Counted from the stretch's first letter, positions 1 to 4,843 are shown. The stretch: 5,411 nt of DNA from Stenotrophomonas sp. (GCA_003510825.1 DOKO01000095.1:1-5411); one strand, 5' to 3'. The notes: generated by a model from the letters alone, not told the origin. Made by a program: numbers and translations.

Positions 1-737
1 GCCTGGCGCTGGCGATCGTGCCGCCGCTGTTGCTGATGGCCCTGCTGGCCTGGCTGCTGCGCGGGGTGCTGTTCGGCCTGCCCGGCCTGCTGCTGGGCGT
101 GGCGGTGCTGGCCTGGTGCTGGGGCCCGCGCGACCTGGACCGCGATATCGAAGCGATCATCGACGCCGACGACGCGGCGAGCCGGCAGGCGGCGGTGCGT
201 CACCTGCAGGCCGCCGGTGGCAGCCTGCGCGAGGACGTGCCCTCGCTGGTCGAGGCGACTGTCCTCAATGCACTGCGGCGCTGGTTCGCGGTGCTGTTCT
301 GGTTCCTGCTGCTGGGCCCGGTCGGTGCCCTGGGCTATCGCCTGCTGGCGCTGATGGCCGAGAGCCCGATGCGCGCGCGGGTGCCGGTGGAGCCGCTGGC
401 GCTGGCGCAGCGCCTGCTGGCCTGGATCGAATGGCCGGTGGCCCAGCTGATGGCGTTCTCGATGGCGCTGGTCGGCAACTTCGACACGGCGTGGAAGGCA
501 TGGCGGCAGGCCCATGGCGAACGCCTGGCCGGTGACATCGGCTTCCTTGGCGCGGTGGCGCGGGCCAGCGTGAATGCCGAGCTGCGCGAAGAAGCGCATG
601 ACTACACCGATGCGGGCCTGTTGCCGGTGTGGCAGCGGCTGCCGGACCTGCGCGATGCGATGAGCCTGGTGTGGCGGATGCTGCTGCTGTGGTTGGCGGT
701 GCTGGCGCTGCTGGTGATTGCCGGCTGGGTGACGTAG
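1..737 (+). CDS. ampE: AmpE-like inner-membrane protein (regulatory signalling modulator), 5' end outside window
   Basis: The reading frame is open to the left edge (first full codon at 3), so the N-terminus is missing; the GTG at 18 is internal and not a true start. About 244 residues are visible against roughly 285 for the family. Seen: hydrophobic stretches near visible residues 5-40, 98-115, 138-160 and 226-241, an NALRRWF segment followed by LFWFLLLGPVGALGYRLL, then an LAWIEWPVAQLMAFSMALVGNF helix, and a C-terminal membrane anchor ending in GWVT. This order of amphipathic segment, W/F-rich membrane helix with GP and GY, and WxPVxL helix is that of AmpE. In the family, ampE usually lies directly after ampD, the anhydro-muramyl-peptide amidase that limits AmpC/L1/L2 beta-lactamase induction; ampD would lie just left of the window. 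AmpE's biochemical role is unsettled. Its stop codon TAG (735-737) is part of the GTAG that opens the repeat array. A CobD/CbiB-type assignment is the only rival, and is less likely. Confidence 0.85.
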   Translation, partial: LALAIVPPLLLMALLAWLLRGVLFGLPGLLLGVAVLAWCWGPRDLDRDIEAIIDADDAASRQAAVRHLQAAGGSLREDVPSLVEATVLNALRRWFAVLFWFLLLGPVGALGYRLLALMAESPMRARVPVEPLALAQRLLAWIEWPVAQLMAFSMALVGNFDTAWKAWRQAHGERLAGDIGFLGAVARASVNAELREEAHDYTDAGLLPVWQRLPDLRDAMSLVWRMLLLWLAVLALLVIAGWVT

Positions 738-756
738 ATCCACGCCATGCGTGGAT
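734..756 (+). repeat. SMAG hairpin, copy 1
   Basis: GTAG at 734-737, then a perfect 8-bp stem: ATCCACGC (738-745), loop CAT, GCGTGGAT (749-756). The TAG of GTAG is the in-frame stop codon of ampE. Confidence 0.88.
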
Positions 757-771
757 GCCTTCTGCGTGGAT

Positions 772-810
772 GGGGTCAGAGCCCTTTGCTGCGCAAAGGG
801 ATCCGACCCC
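772..810. repeat. Long imperfect hairpin, copy 1 of composite repeat
   Basis: The outer stem is GGGGTC (772-777) with GACCCC (805-810). The inner stem is CCCTTTGC (782-789), loop TGC, GCAAAGGG (793-800). They are separated by a mostly unpaired AGAG/ATCC internal loop. No T-run follows on either strand, so it does not look like a classic rho-independent terminator, although it would be a strong RNA structure. Confidence 0.85.
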
Positions 811-848
811 TTCGTCCAACCCCCGCTATCCCGGCTATCCCGATCTAA

Positions 849-871
849 GTAGATCCACGCCATGCGTGGAT
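849..871 (+). repeat. SMAG hairpin, copy 2
   Basis: GTAG at 849-852, then ATCCACGC (853-860), loop CAT, GCGTGGAT (864-871). Identical to copy 1. Confidence 0.88.
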
Positions 872-886
872 GCCTTCTGCGTGGGT

Positions 887-925
887 GGGGTCAGAGCCCT
901 TTGCTGCGCAAAGGGATCCGACCCC
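887..925. repeat. Long imperfect hairpin, copy 2 of composite repeat
   Basis: GGGGTC (887-892) pairs with GACCCC (920-925) around the CCCTTTGC/GCAAAGGG inner stem. The only difference from the other copies is just outside it, at 885. The tail after this copy is 16 nt, against 38 nt after copy 1. Confidence 0.85.
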
Positions 926-941
926 TGCTATCCCGATCTCA

Positions 942-964
942 GTAGATCCACGCCATGCGTGGAT
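942..964 (+). repeat. SMAG hairpin, copy 3
   Basis: GTAG at 942-945, then ATCCACGC (946-953), loop CAT, GCGTGGAT (957-964). Identical to copies 1 and 2. Confidence 0.88.
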
Positions 965-979
965 GCCTTCTGCGTGGAT

Positions 980-1018
980 GGGGTCAGAGCCCTTTGCTGC
1001 GCAAAGGGATCCGACCCC
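980..1018. repeat. Long imperfect hairpin, copy 3 of composite repeat
   Basis: GGGGTC (980-985) pairs with GACCCC (1013-1018) around CCCTTTGC (990-997), loop TGC, GCAAAGGG (1001-1008). Its tail (1019-1040) matches the first part of copy 1's tail and contains the stop codon of the converging DUF2752 gene. Confidence 0.85.
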
Positions 1019-1033
1019 TTCGTCCGGCCCCCG

Positions 1034-1459
1034 CTATCCCGCCAACGGCGCCAGCGACGTGAAAGGTGGCCAGGGAAGGTTGCGCGCGATCCAGAACGCG
1101 GGCAGCAGGATCAACCAGAACGTGGGTCTGCCCAGCAGCTGCATCAGCGGCTGCAGCCACCGCGGGCGATAGCCCATCCACCAGGCCATGGCCAGCGGCA
1201 GCAGGGCCACCAGCATCACCAGCAGCGGGTTCATCGACCACGCCGTGGCCAGGTCGCCATGCAGCAGTGCATGCGCCCAGCGGGTGCCGCCGCAGCCGAC
1301 GCAGTAGAAGCCGGTGACGGCACGGAAGGCGCAGGCGGGGAACGGGCTGTCGACGCCGCTGGGGTCGATCCGGTACAGCAACCACGCGCCCCCGCCGGCG
1401 AGTGCGACCGCCGGCGGAAGTGCGAGCCAGCTCCAGCGCGGGAGCTGGAGGCGATGCAT
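1034..1459 (-). CDS. DUF2752 family small membrane protein
   Basis: A 141-residue protein starting MHRLQLPRW. Seen: a first membrane helix at about residues 11-30, then the family signature around residues 43-69 with C43, C53, C56 and the pattern TGFYCVGCGGTR followed by HALLHGDL and, at 71-78, ATAWSMNP; then membrane helices near 79-95 and 113-128. TGxxCxGCGxTR, HGD and NP are the diagnostic DUF2752 residues; no biochemical function is established for the family. The start at 1459 is chosen because its ATG shares the base A with the TGA of the dispanin gene (TGATG), which implies translational coupling, and because the domain begins right after it. A longer in-frame reading from 1585 would overlap the dispanin gene by over 120 nt and adds only low-complexity residues. 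The cysteines suggest metal binding or a disulfide, but that is speculation. The stop codon lies in the tail of repeat copy 3. Confidence 0.88.
   Translation of the reverse strand: MHRLQLPRWSWLALPPAVALAGGGAWLLYRIDPSGVDSPFPACAFRAVTGFYCVGCGGTRWAHALLHGDLATAWSMNPLLVMLVALLPLAMAWWMGYRPRWLQPLMQLLGRPTFWLILLPAFWIARNLPWPPFTSLAPLAG
1427..1448 (-). other. Start-proximal hairpin in the DUF2752 gene
   Basis: A perfect 8-bp inverted repeat, CCAGCTCC (1427-1434), 6-nt loop, GGAGCTGG (1441-1448), lies 8 nt after the ATG (1459-1457) in codons 4-11. In mRNA it could slow or gate initiation so that translation depends on ribosomes arriving from the upstream dispanin gene. This role is inferred only; coding constraint (RLQLPRWSW) could also produce it. 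Confidence 0.4.
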
Positions 1460-1827
1460 CAGCGGCTGCTTTCCAGCTGGCGCTGGAACTGCTGCATCTG
1501 TTCCATGTAGCCGCCGACACCCATCGTCGCCAGCGAGATGATCCAGACCAGGAAGCCCAGGGCGAGCAGGCCGGCGGTCACCCACATCCAGATCTTCGCG
1601 TTGCGCGAAGCGGCCTGTGCAGCGGTGATGTCACCTGTCGCCAGCGCCTTGCTGGTCTTGCTGCCGAAGACGATGGCCACGATGCCGGTGCCGATGCCCA
1701 CGATGCTGACGCACGACAGGCAGCAGACGATGAACGATGCGACCGTCAGGATGATCGACGGCGTCATGTAGGTGGGGATCGGGGCTGCCGGCGTCTGCGG
1801 CGCGATGGGCGGCTGCGGAGTGCTCAT
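1459..1827 (-). CDS. CD225/dispanin family (IFITM-like) small membrane protein
   Basis: A 122-residue protein. Seen in order: a Pro/Ala/Gln-rich N-terminus (1-19), a hydrophobic segment at about 22-55 carrying C35, C36 and C39 in FIVCCLSC, a polar loop GSKTSKALATGD followed by AAQAASRNAKIW, a second membrane helix at about 80-103, and a short polar, Gln-rich C-tail. The two-helix layout with clustered cysteines next to helix 1 and the SK..L..GD..A...S..AK.W loop is the CD225 (dispanin) signature, the superfamily of vertebrate interferon-induced transmembrane proteins. In IFITMs the cysteines are palmitoylated and the helix is membrane-embedded; whether that holds here is unknown. The start at 1827 is supported by AAGGAA (1839-1834) six bases upstream. 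Its TGA overlaps the ATG of the DUF2752 gene by one base, so the two are very probably co-expressed. Role in bacteria unknown; membrane location likely. Confidence 0.86.
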   Translation of the reverse strand: MSTPQPPIAPQTPAAPIPTYMTPSIILTVASFIVCCLSCVSIVGIGTGIVAIVFGSKTSKALATGDITAAQAASRNAKIWMWVTAGLLALGFLVWIISLATMGVGGYMEQMQQFQRQLESSR

Positions 1828-1833
1828 GGATCT

Positions 1834-1839
1834 TTCCTT
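1834..1839 (-). promoter_or_regulatory. Ribosome binding site of the dispanin gene
   Basis: Minus-strand AAGGAA lies six bases before the ATG at 1827-1825 and fixes that start. No convincing -35/-10 promoter pair was recognised in the 118-bp gap upstream. Confidence 0.65.
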
Positions 1840-1913
1840 GAAGAGGGTGGGCGCGCAATCTTGGCACTACCTGACACCGGTCGTCCATCGCGGGCCGGTG
1901 CCGAAACCGTTGG

Positions 1914-1937
1914 CCGGGCCCGGCAATACGGGCCCGG
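1914..1937 (-). terminator. GC-only hairpin just after the MFS-PlsC stop codon
   Basis: A perfect 9-bp inverted repeat, CCGGGCCCG (1914-1922), loop GCAATA (1923-1928), CGGGCCCGG (1929-1937), begins 8 nt beyond the stop codon of the MFS-PlsC gene. On the minus strand it is followed by CCAACGGTTTCGG, with only a short T stretch, so it resembles the stem of an intrinsic terminator without a proper U-tract. It may be a weak terminator or a 3'-end stabiliser separating this gene from the dispanin operon. Confidence 0.5.
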
Positions 1938-1945
1938 ATGGCGGC

Positions 1946-3835
1946 TCACGCGTGGTCGCCGCGGAGGGCGCGGACCTGCGTTTCCAGCGTCGGCGCATCG
2001 GTGCTGTGGCCGTCCACGGGCGCGGCGGCCACTACCTGCACCGTGGCGCGGAAACGCCGCGGCACGCGCATGCGGCCCAGGCGCGTGTCACGCCGGCTCC
2101 ACATGCTCGACCACATGCCACGCAGTGCCATCGGCACCACCGGCACCGGACGCCGCTCCAGGATCTTCTCCACGCCGGATTTGAACGGCGCCATCGTGCC
2201 GTCCTTGGTCAGCGCACCTTCGGGGAAGATGCAGACCAGTTCGCCTTCGGCCAGCGCCGCATCGATCTCGTCGAACGCGCGCTGCATCAGCGCCGGATCT
2301 TCGCGTGCACCGGCAATGGGAATGGCCTTGGCGGTGCGGAAGATCCAGCTGAGTACCGGGATGTTGAAGATCTTGTAGTACATGACGAAGCGCACCGGGC
2401 GCGGGATCGTCGCCGACAGGATCAGTGCATCCATGTAGCTGACGTGGTTGCAGACCAGCAGCGCGGCGCCTTCGTCGGGCACGTTGGCCTCGATGCCATG
2501 CGGGCGCAGCCGGTACAGCGTGCGCACCATCACCCAGCTGAGGAAGCGCATCAGGAATTCGGGGACGATGGTGAAGATGTAGATCGCCACGATGGCATTG
2601 GCGATGGCCAAGGCCAGGAACTGCTGCGGGATGGACCAGTGCAGCAGCTGGTGCGCGGCCAGCGACAGCAGTGCTGCGGCGACGATGAAGCCGGAGTTCT
2701 GGATGTTCAGCGCAGCGAACACGCGCGACATCTGTGCCTTCGGCGTGCGGCTCTGGATCAGCGCGAACAGCGGCACCACGAACACGCCGGTGAACAGGCC
2801 GATGCCGACCAGGTCGATGACGATGCGCACGCTGCCCGGCTGCTGCAGGAAGGCCAGCACGCCCAGGTTCTGCACGGTCGCCTCGCCGGTGCGGGCGAAG
2901 TACAGATCCAGCAGGAAGGCGGTCATGCCGAACGCACCCAGCGGCACCAGGCCGATTTCCACCGTGCGCGCCGACAGCTTCTCGCACAGCAGCGAGCCGA
3001 CGCCGGTGCCGACCGAGAACAGCGCCAGCGCGAACAGGTACAGCTTGGGCTCGCCGCCGAGGTTGACCAGCGCGTAATTGGGCAGCTGCGAGGTCAGCAC
3101 GGTGCCGACGAACCAGAACCAGGACACGCCGAGGATGGCGTTGCGCACTGCCTTCTGCTGCCGCGCCATGCGCAGCACCACCAGCGACTCGGGCAGCGGG
3201 TTCCAGTTGATCTTCAGGTCCGGATCGCCGGCATCGACGCGCGGGATCATCCGCGCGGCGAGGTTGCCGCAGATCGCCAGCGCGATGACCGCCGTTGCCG
3301 CCACGATCGGGCCGTGGCTGCCAGCCAGCAGGAACACCGAACCGCCGATGATCATGCCGGACAGGATCGAGATCGAGGTGCCCATTTCGACCAGGCCGTT
3401 GCCGCCGGTCAGTTCCTCCGGCTTCAGCACCGAGGGCAGCACCGAATACTTGACCGGCCCGAACAGGGTCGACTGCATGCCGGTGCAGAACAGCGCCACC
3501 AGCAGGAAGGGCAGGTTCTCGGTGATGAAGCCGATGGCCGCCAGCGACATGATCACGATCTCCATGGTGGTGGTGATCACGATCAGCCGCGATTTTTCCA
3601 GCTTGTCGGCGATCTGCCCGGCCAGGGCCGAGAACAGGAAGTAGGGCAGGATGAAGATGGCCGGTGCCAGTGTGGTGTACAGCGAGCGCTGCTCGTCCGA
3701 TACGCCGAGGTAGAACAACAGGCCGATGATGGCTTGCCGGTACACGTTGTCGTTGAAGGCGCCCAGCGCCTGCACGATGAAGAACGGCAGGAAGCGGCGC
3801 TGGCGAAGCAGGGCAAACTGGTTGTGACCGGACAT
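1946..3835 (-). CDS. LplT-like MFS transporter fused to a PlsC-type acyltransferase
   Basis: A 629-residue inner-membrane protein with two domains. Residues 1-425 are an LplT-type major facilitator: FIVQALGAFNDNVYRQ (19-34), LAGQIADKLEKSR (71-83), FGPVKYSVLP (125-134), then further membrane helices to VPEFL. Residues 440-629 are a PlsC/LPLAT acyltransferase with NHVSYMD giving the catalytic HX4D (H464, D469), a GARED segment (509-513) at the usual place of motif II, FPEG (537-540) and VPVVPMA (564-570). In E. coli, LplT flips lysophospholipids inward and Aas reacylates them at the sn-1 position. Aas also has an AMP-binding acyl-ACP ligase domain, which is absent here, so an acyl donor must come from elsewhere (inferred). 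The start at 3835 is preferred over the in-frame ATG at 3865 because AAGGAGG lies four bases before it and the upstream ATG falls inside a palindrome. It is 101 bp downstream of the SDR gene. Substrate is not proven. Confidence 0.92.
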   Translation of the reverse strand: MSGHNQFALLRQRRFLPFFIVQALGAFNDNVYRQAIIGLLFYLGVSDEQRSLYTTLAPAIFILPYFLFSALAGQIADKLEKSRLIVITTTMEIVIMSLAAIGFITENLPFLLVALFCTGMQSTLFGPVKYSVLPSVLKPEELTGGNGLVEMGTSISILSGMIIGGSVFLLAGSHGPIVAATAVIALAICGNLAARMIPRVDAGDPDLKINWNPLPESLVVLRMARQQKAVRNAILGVSWFWFVGTVLTSQLPNYALVNLGGEPKLYLFALALFSVGTGVGSLLCEKLSARTVEIGLVPLGAFGMTAFLLDLYFARTGEATVQNLGVLAFLQQPGSVRIVIDLVGIGLFTGVFVVPLFALIQSRTPKAQMSRVFAALNIQNSGFIVAAALLSLAAHQLLHWSIPQQFLALAIANAIVAIYIFTIVPEFLMRFLSWVMVRTLYRLRPHGIEANVPDEGAALLVCNHVSYMDALILSATIPRPVRFVMYYKIFNIPVLSWIFRTAKAIPIAGAREDPALMQRAFDEIDAALAEGELVCIFPEGALTKDGTMAPFKSGVEKILERRPVPVVPMALRGMWSSMWSRRDTRLGRMRVPRRFRATVQVVAAAPVDGHSTDAPTLETQVRALRGDHA

Positions 3836-3839
3836 GGAA

Positions 3840-3846
3840 CCTCCTT
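3840..3846 (-). promoter_or_regulatory. Strong ribosome binding site that sets the MFS-PlsC start
   Basis: Minus-strand AAGGAGG ends four bases before the ATG at 3835-3833. It makes MSGHNQF the N-terminus and excludes the in-frame ATG ten codons further upstream at 3865. Confidence 0.8.
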
Positions 3847-3861
3847 GACCGGCGCAGCCTA

Positions 3862-3888
3862 GCATCCCTGCCTGTCAGGCAGGGATGC
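3862..3888. repeat. Perfect 12-bp palindrome in the MFS-PlsC leader
   Basis: The left arm is GCATCCCTGCCT (3862-3873), the loop GTC, and the right arm AGGCAGGGATGC (3877-3888). It lies 15 nt upstream of the ribosome binding site on the minus strand and one base from the next palindrome. No T-run follows on either side. It could be another dispersed REP class, the end of the SDR transcript, or a regulator-binding dyad; the sequence does not decide. Confidence 0.75.
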
Positions 3889-3889
3889 G

Positions 3890-3914
3890 GTAGGTGCGGA
3901 CCGTTGGTCCGCAC
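3890..3914 (+). repeat. GTAG palindrome (SMAG-type), copy A
   Basis: GTAG (3890-3893) is followed by GTGCGGACC (3894-3902), loop GTT, GGTCCGCAC (3906-3914), a perfect 9-bp stem. It differs in sequence from the 734-1040 repeats but has the same plan of GTAG plus hairpin, as expected for another SMAG subgroup. It lies 22 nt after the SDR stop codon. Confidence 0.85.
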
Positions 3915-3936
3915 ACCTCAGCCACCCCACCAACGC

Positions 3937-4740
3937 TCACACGATATCGTCGACCACGCCACCATCCACGCGCAGGGCGGCGCCGGACGTGGCCGAGGCC
4001 TGCGCCGACGCCAGGTAGACCACCATGTTGGCCACTTCCTCGACGGTGGCCGCGCGCTGGATCACCGAGGCGGGGCGGTGGGCCATGACGAATTCACGGC
4101 CGATCTGCTCCAGCGGCTTGCCGCTGCGTGCGCGTTCTTCCTCGAACATCGCCGCGAAGCCGTCGGACAGGGTCGGGCCGGGCAGCACCGCATTGACGGT
4201 GACGCCGCTGCCGGCCACGCGCTTGGCCAGGCCGCGCGACAGCGACAGCTGGGCGGTCTTGCTGACCCCGTAATGGATCATGTCGGCCGGGATGTTGCGC
4301 GCCGATTCGGAGGAAATGAACAGCACCCGGCCCCAGCCGACATCGACCATGGCCGGCAGCAGGGCGCGGGCCAGGCGCACGCCGGACATCACGTTGGTCT
4401 GCCAGTAGCGTTCCCAGGTGGCGTCGTCGGTGTCGAAGAAATCCTGCGGGCCGAAGATGCCGGCGTTGTTGACCAGGATGTCGATCTTCGGCAGGCCGGC
4501 CAGCAGGGTCTCCACGCCGGCCGCATCGGAAAGGTCGGCGGCCACGCCGATCACTTCGGCGCCGGGCACGGCGGCCAGCAGATGCTGGCGTGCGCGCTCG
4601 GTGCTGTCGACGCTGCGCCCATTGATGACCACCGTGGCACCGGCGGCGGCCAGGCCCTGGGCGATGGCCAGGCCGATGCCGGCGGTGGAAGCGGTGACCA
4701 GCGCGGTGCGGCCGCCCAGTTCGATCTTCATGGGGAACAT
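3937..4740 (-). CDS. Short-chain dehydrogenase/reductase (SDR), NAD(P)-dependent
   Basis: A 267-residue, classical-length SDR with a Rossmann fold. Seen: cofactor loop TASTAGIG (16-23, with Ala in place of the usual Gly at 17), NGRS (40-43), DL (69-70), NNAG (91-94), catalytic-type N116, S144 in FISSES, and Y157/K161 in YGVSK, then PGPT (187-190). It ends in a small glycine-rich stretch, RVDGGVVDD. All four tetrad residues (N, S, Y, K) are present, so an active oxidoreductase is expected; Arg after Gly at the end of beta-2 favours NADP(H) (inferred). Substrate unknown; generic FabG-like labels would overstate what can be seen. The start is either 4740 (MFPMK) or 4731 (MKIELGG). No clear Shine-Dalgarno precedes either, and no other start codon lies between an in-frame stop at 4780-4782 and 4740. 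The gene sits between two copies of one palindrome and is probably its own transcription unit. Confidence 0.92.
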   Translation of the reverse strand: MFPMKIELGGRTALVTASTAGIGLAIAQGLAAAGATVVINGRSVDSTERARQHLLAAVPGAEVIGVAADLSDAAGVETLLAGLPKIDILVNNAGIFGPQDFFDTDDATWERYWQTNVMSGVRLARALLPAMVDVGWGRVLFISSESARNIPADMIHYGVSKTAQLSLSRGLAKRVAGSGVTVNAVLPGPTLSDGFAAMFEEERARSGKPLEQIGREFVMAHRPASVIQRAATVEEVANMVVYLASAQASATSGAALRVDGGVVDDIV

Positions 4741-4843
4741 CCAGCAAGGAGGAGATTGGCCAGTATCCCCCCGAGGCTGTTATCGGGATGCAGCAGACCG
4801 CAATTGTGGGTGCGGACCGTTGGTCCGCACACCCTTCACCCCA
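4741..4843. other. Short intergenic gap between yccS and the SDR gene
   Basis: 103 bp without a gene. It holds the second GTGCGGACC palindrome next to the yccS stop codon. A GATACT on the minus strand (near 4761-4766), about 20 nt upstream of the SDR start, resembles a -10 box, but no matching -35 box was found, so it is not called as a promoter. Confidence 0.5.
4806..4830 (+). repeat. GTGG/GTAG-type palindrome, copy B
   Basis: GTGCGGACC (4810-4818), loop GTT, GGTCCGCAC (4822-4830), is identical to copy A at 3894-3914 and in the same orientation, but is preceded by GTGG (4806-4809) instead of GTAG. It begins 13 nt past the yccS stop codon and is likely to form a hairpin at the 3' end of that transcript. 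Confidence 0.85.

Larger units (their letters stand above)
734..1040. repeat. Tandem array of three composite GTAG (SMAG-type REP) repeats
   Basis: Three direct copies of a 77-nt core lie at 734-810, 849-925 and 942-1018. Copies 1 and 3 are identical over 77 nt; copy 2 differs by one base (G885 where copy 1 has A770). Each core is GTAG, an 8-bp hairpin (ATCCACGC, loop CAT, GCGTGGAT), a spacer with a second GCGTGGAT arm, and a longer imperfect hairpin closed by GGGGTC/GACCCC with inner arms CCCTTTGC and GCAAAGGG around loop TGC. Tails vary: copies 1 and 3 share a tail starting TTCGTCC and running to GCTATCCC, while copy 2 has a shorter tail matching the end of copy 1's tail (GCTATCCCGATCT). 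GTAG-led hairpins are the hallmark of the SMAG repeats of Stenotrophomonas maltophilia. The array fills the interval between convergent ampE and the DUF2752 gene and probably acts as a bidirectional transcript end or mRNA 3'-stabilising structure (inferred). Confidence 0.9.

Noticed and set aside
734..1040. CRISPR array
   Set aside because: There are only three copies, the spacers are not unique (they share the TTCGTCC and GCTATCCC tails), the unit is a 77-nt double hairpin, and no cas gene is near.
629..1510. Plus-strand frame across the repeat array giving a repeated peptide (HAWMPSAW...GSEPFAAQRDPTP)
   Set aside because: The periodicity is simply the DNA repeat read in one frame. The frame begins inside ampE, runs antisense through DUF2752 and has no recognisable domain or ribosome binding site.
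1034..1585. Longer DUF2752 reading starting at 1585 (183 residues)
   Set aside because: The extra 42 residues would be encoded antiparallel in frame to nothing useful and overlap the dispanin coding region out of frame. The TGATG overlap and the domain boundary favour 1459.
1772..3862. A 696-codon open frame on the plus strand, opposite the MFS-PlsC gene
   Set aside because: Its product is a low-complexity His/Gln/Arg/Asp-rich sequence without any domain, while the opposite strand encodes a protein with clear MFS and acyltransferase motifs. Long antisense frames of this type are a by-product of high GC content.
3835..3865. Upstream ATG at 3865 as the start of the MFS-PlsC protein
   Set aside because: It lies inside the 12-bp palindrome, and the AAGGAGG ribosome binding site would then be inside the coding region; the ATG at 3835 is correctly spaced from it.
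3937..4740. SDR gene as a fatty-acid synthesis FabG
   Set aside because: The family motifs show only a classical SDR. There is no fab gene nearby, and the substrate loop gives no specific assignment.
4746..4754. A strong Shine-Dalgarno-like AAGGAGGAG on the plus strand between the SDR and yccS genes
   Set aside because: No start codon lies at a workable distance: the next ATG is at 4788, over 30 nt away, and leads into a frame antisense to yccS. It is on the wrong strand for the SDR gene.
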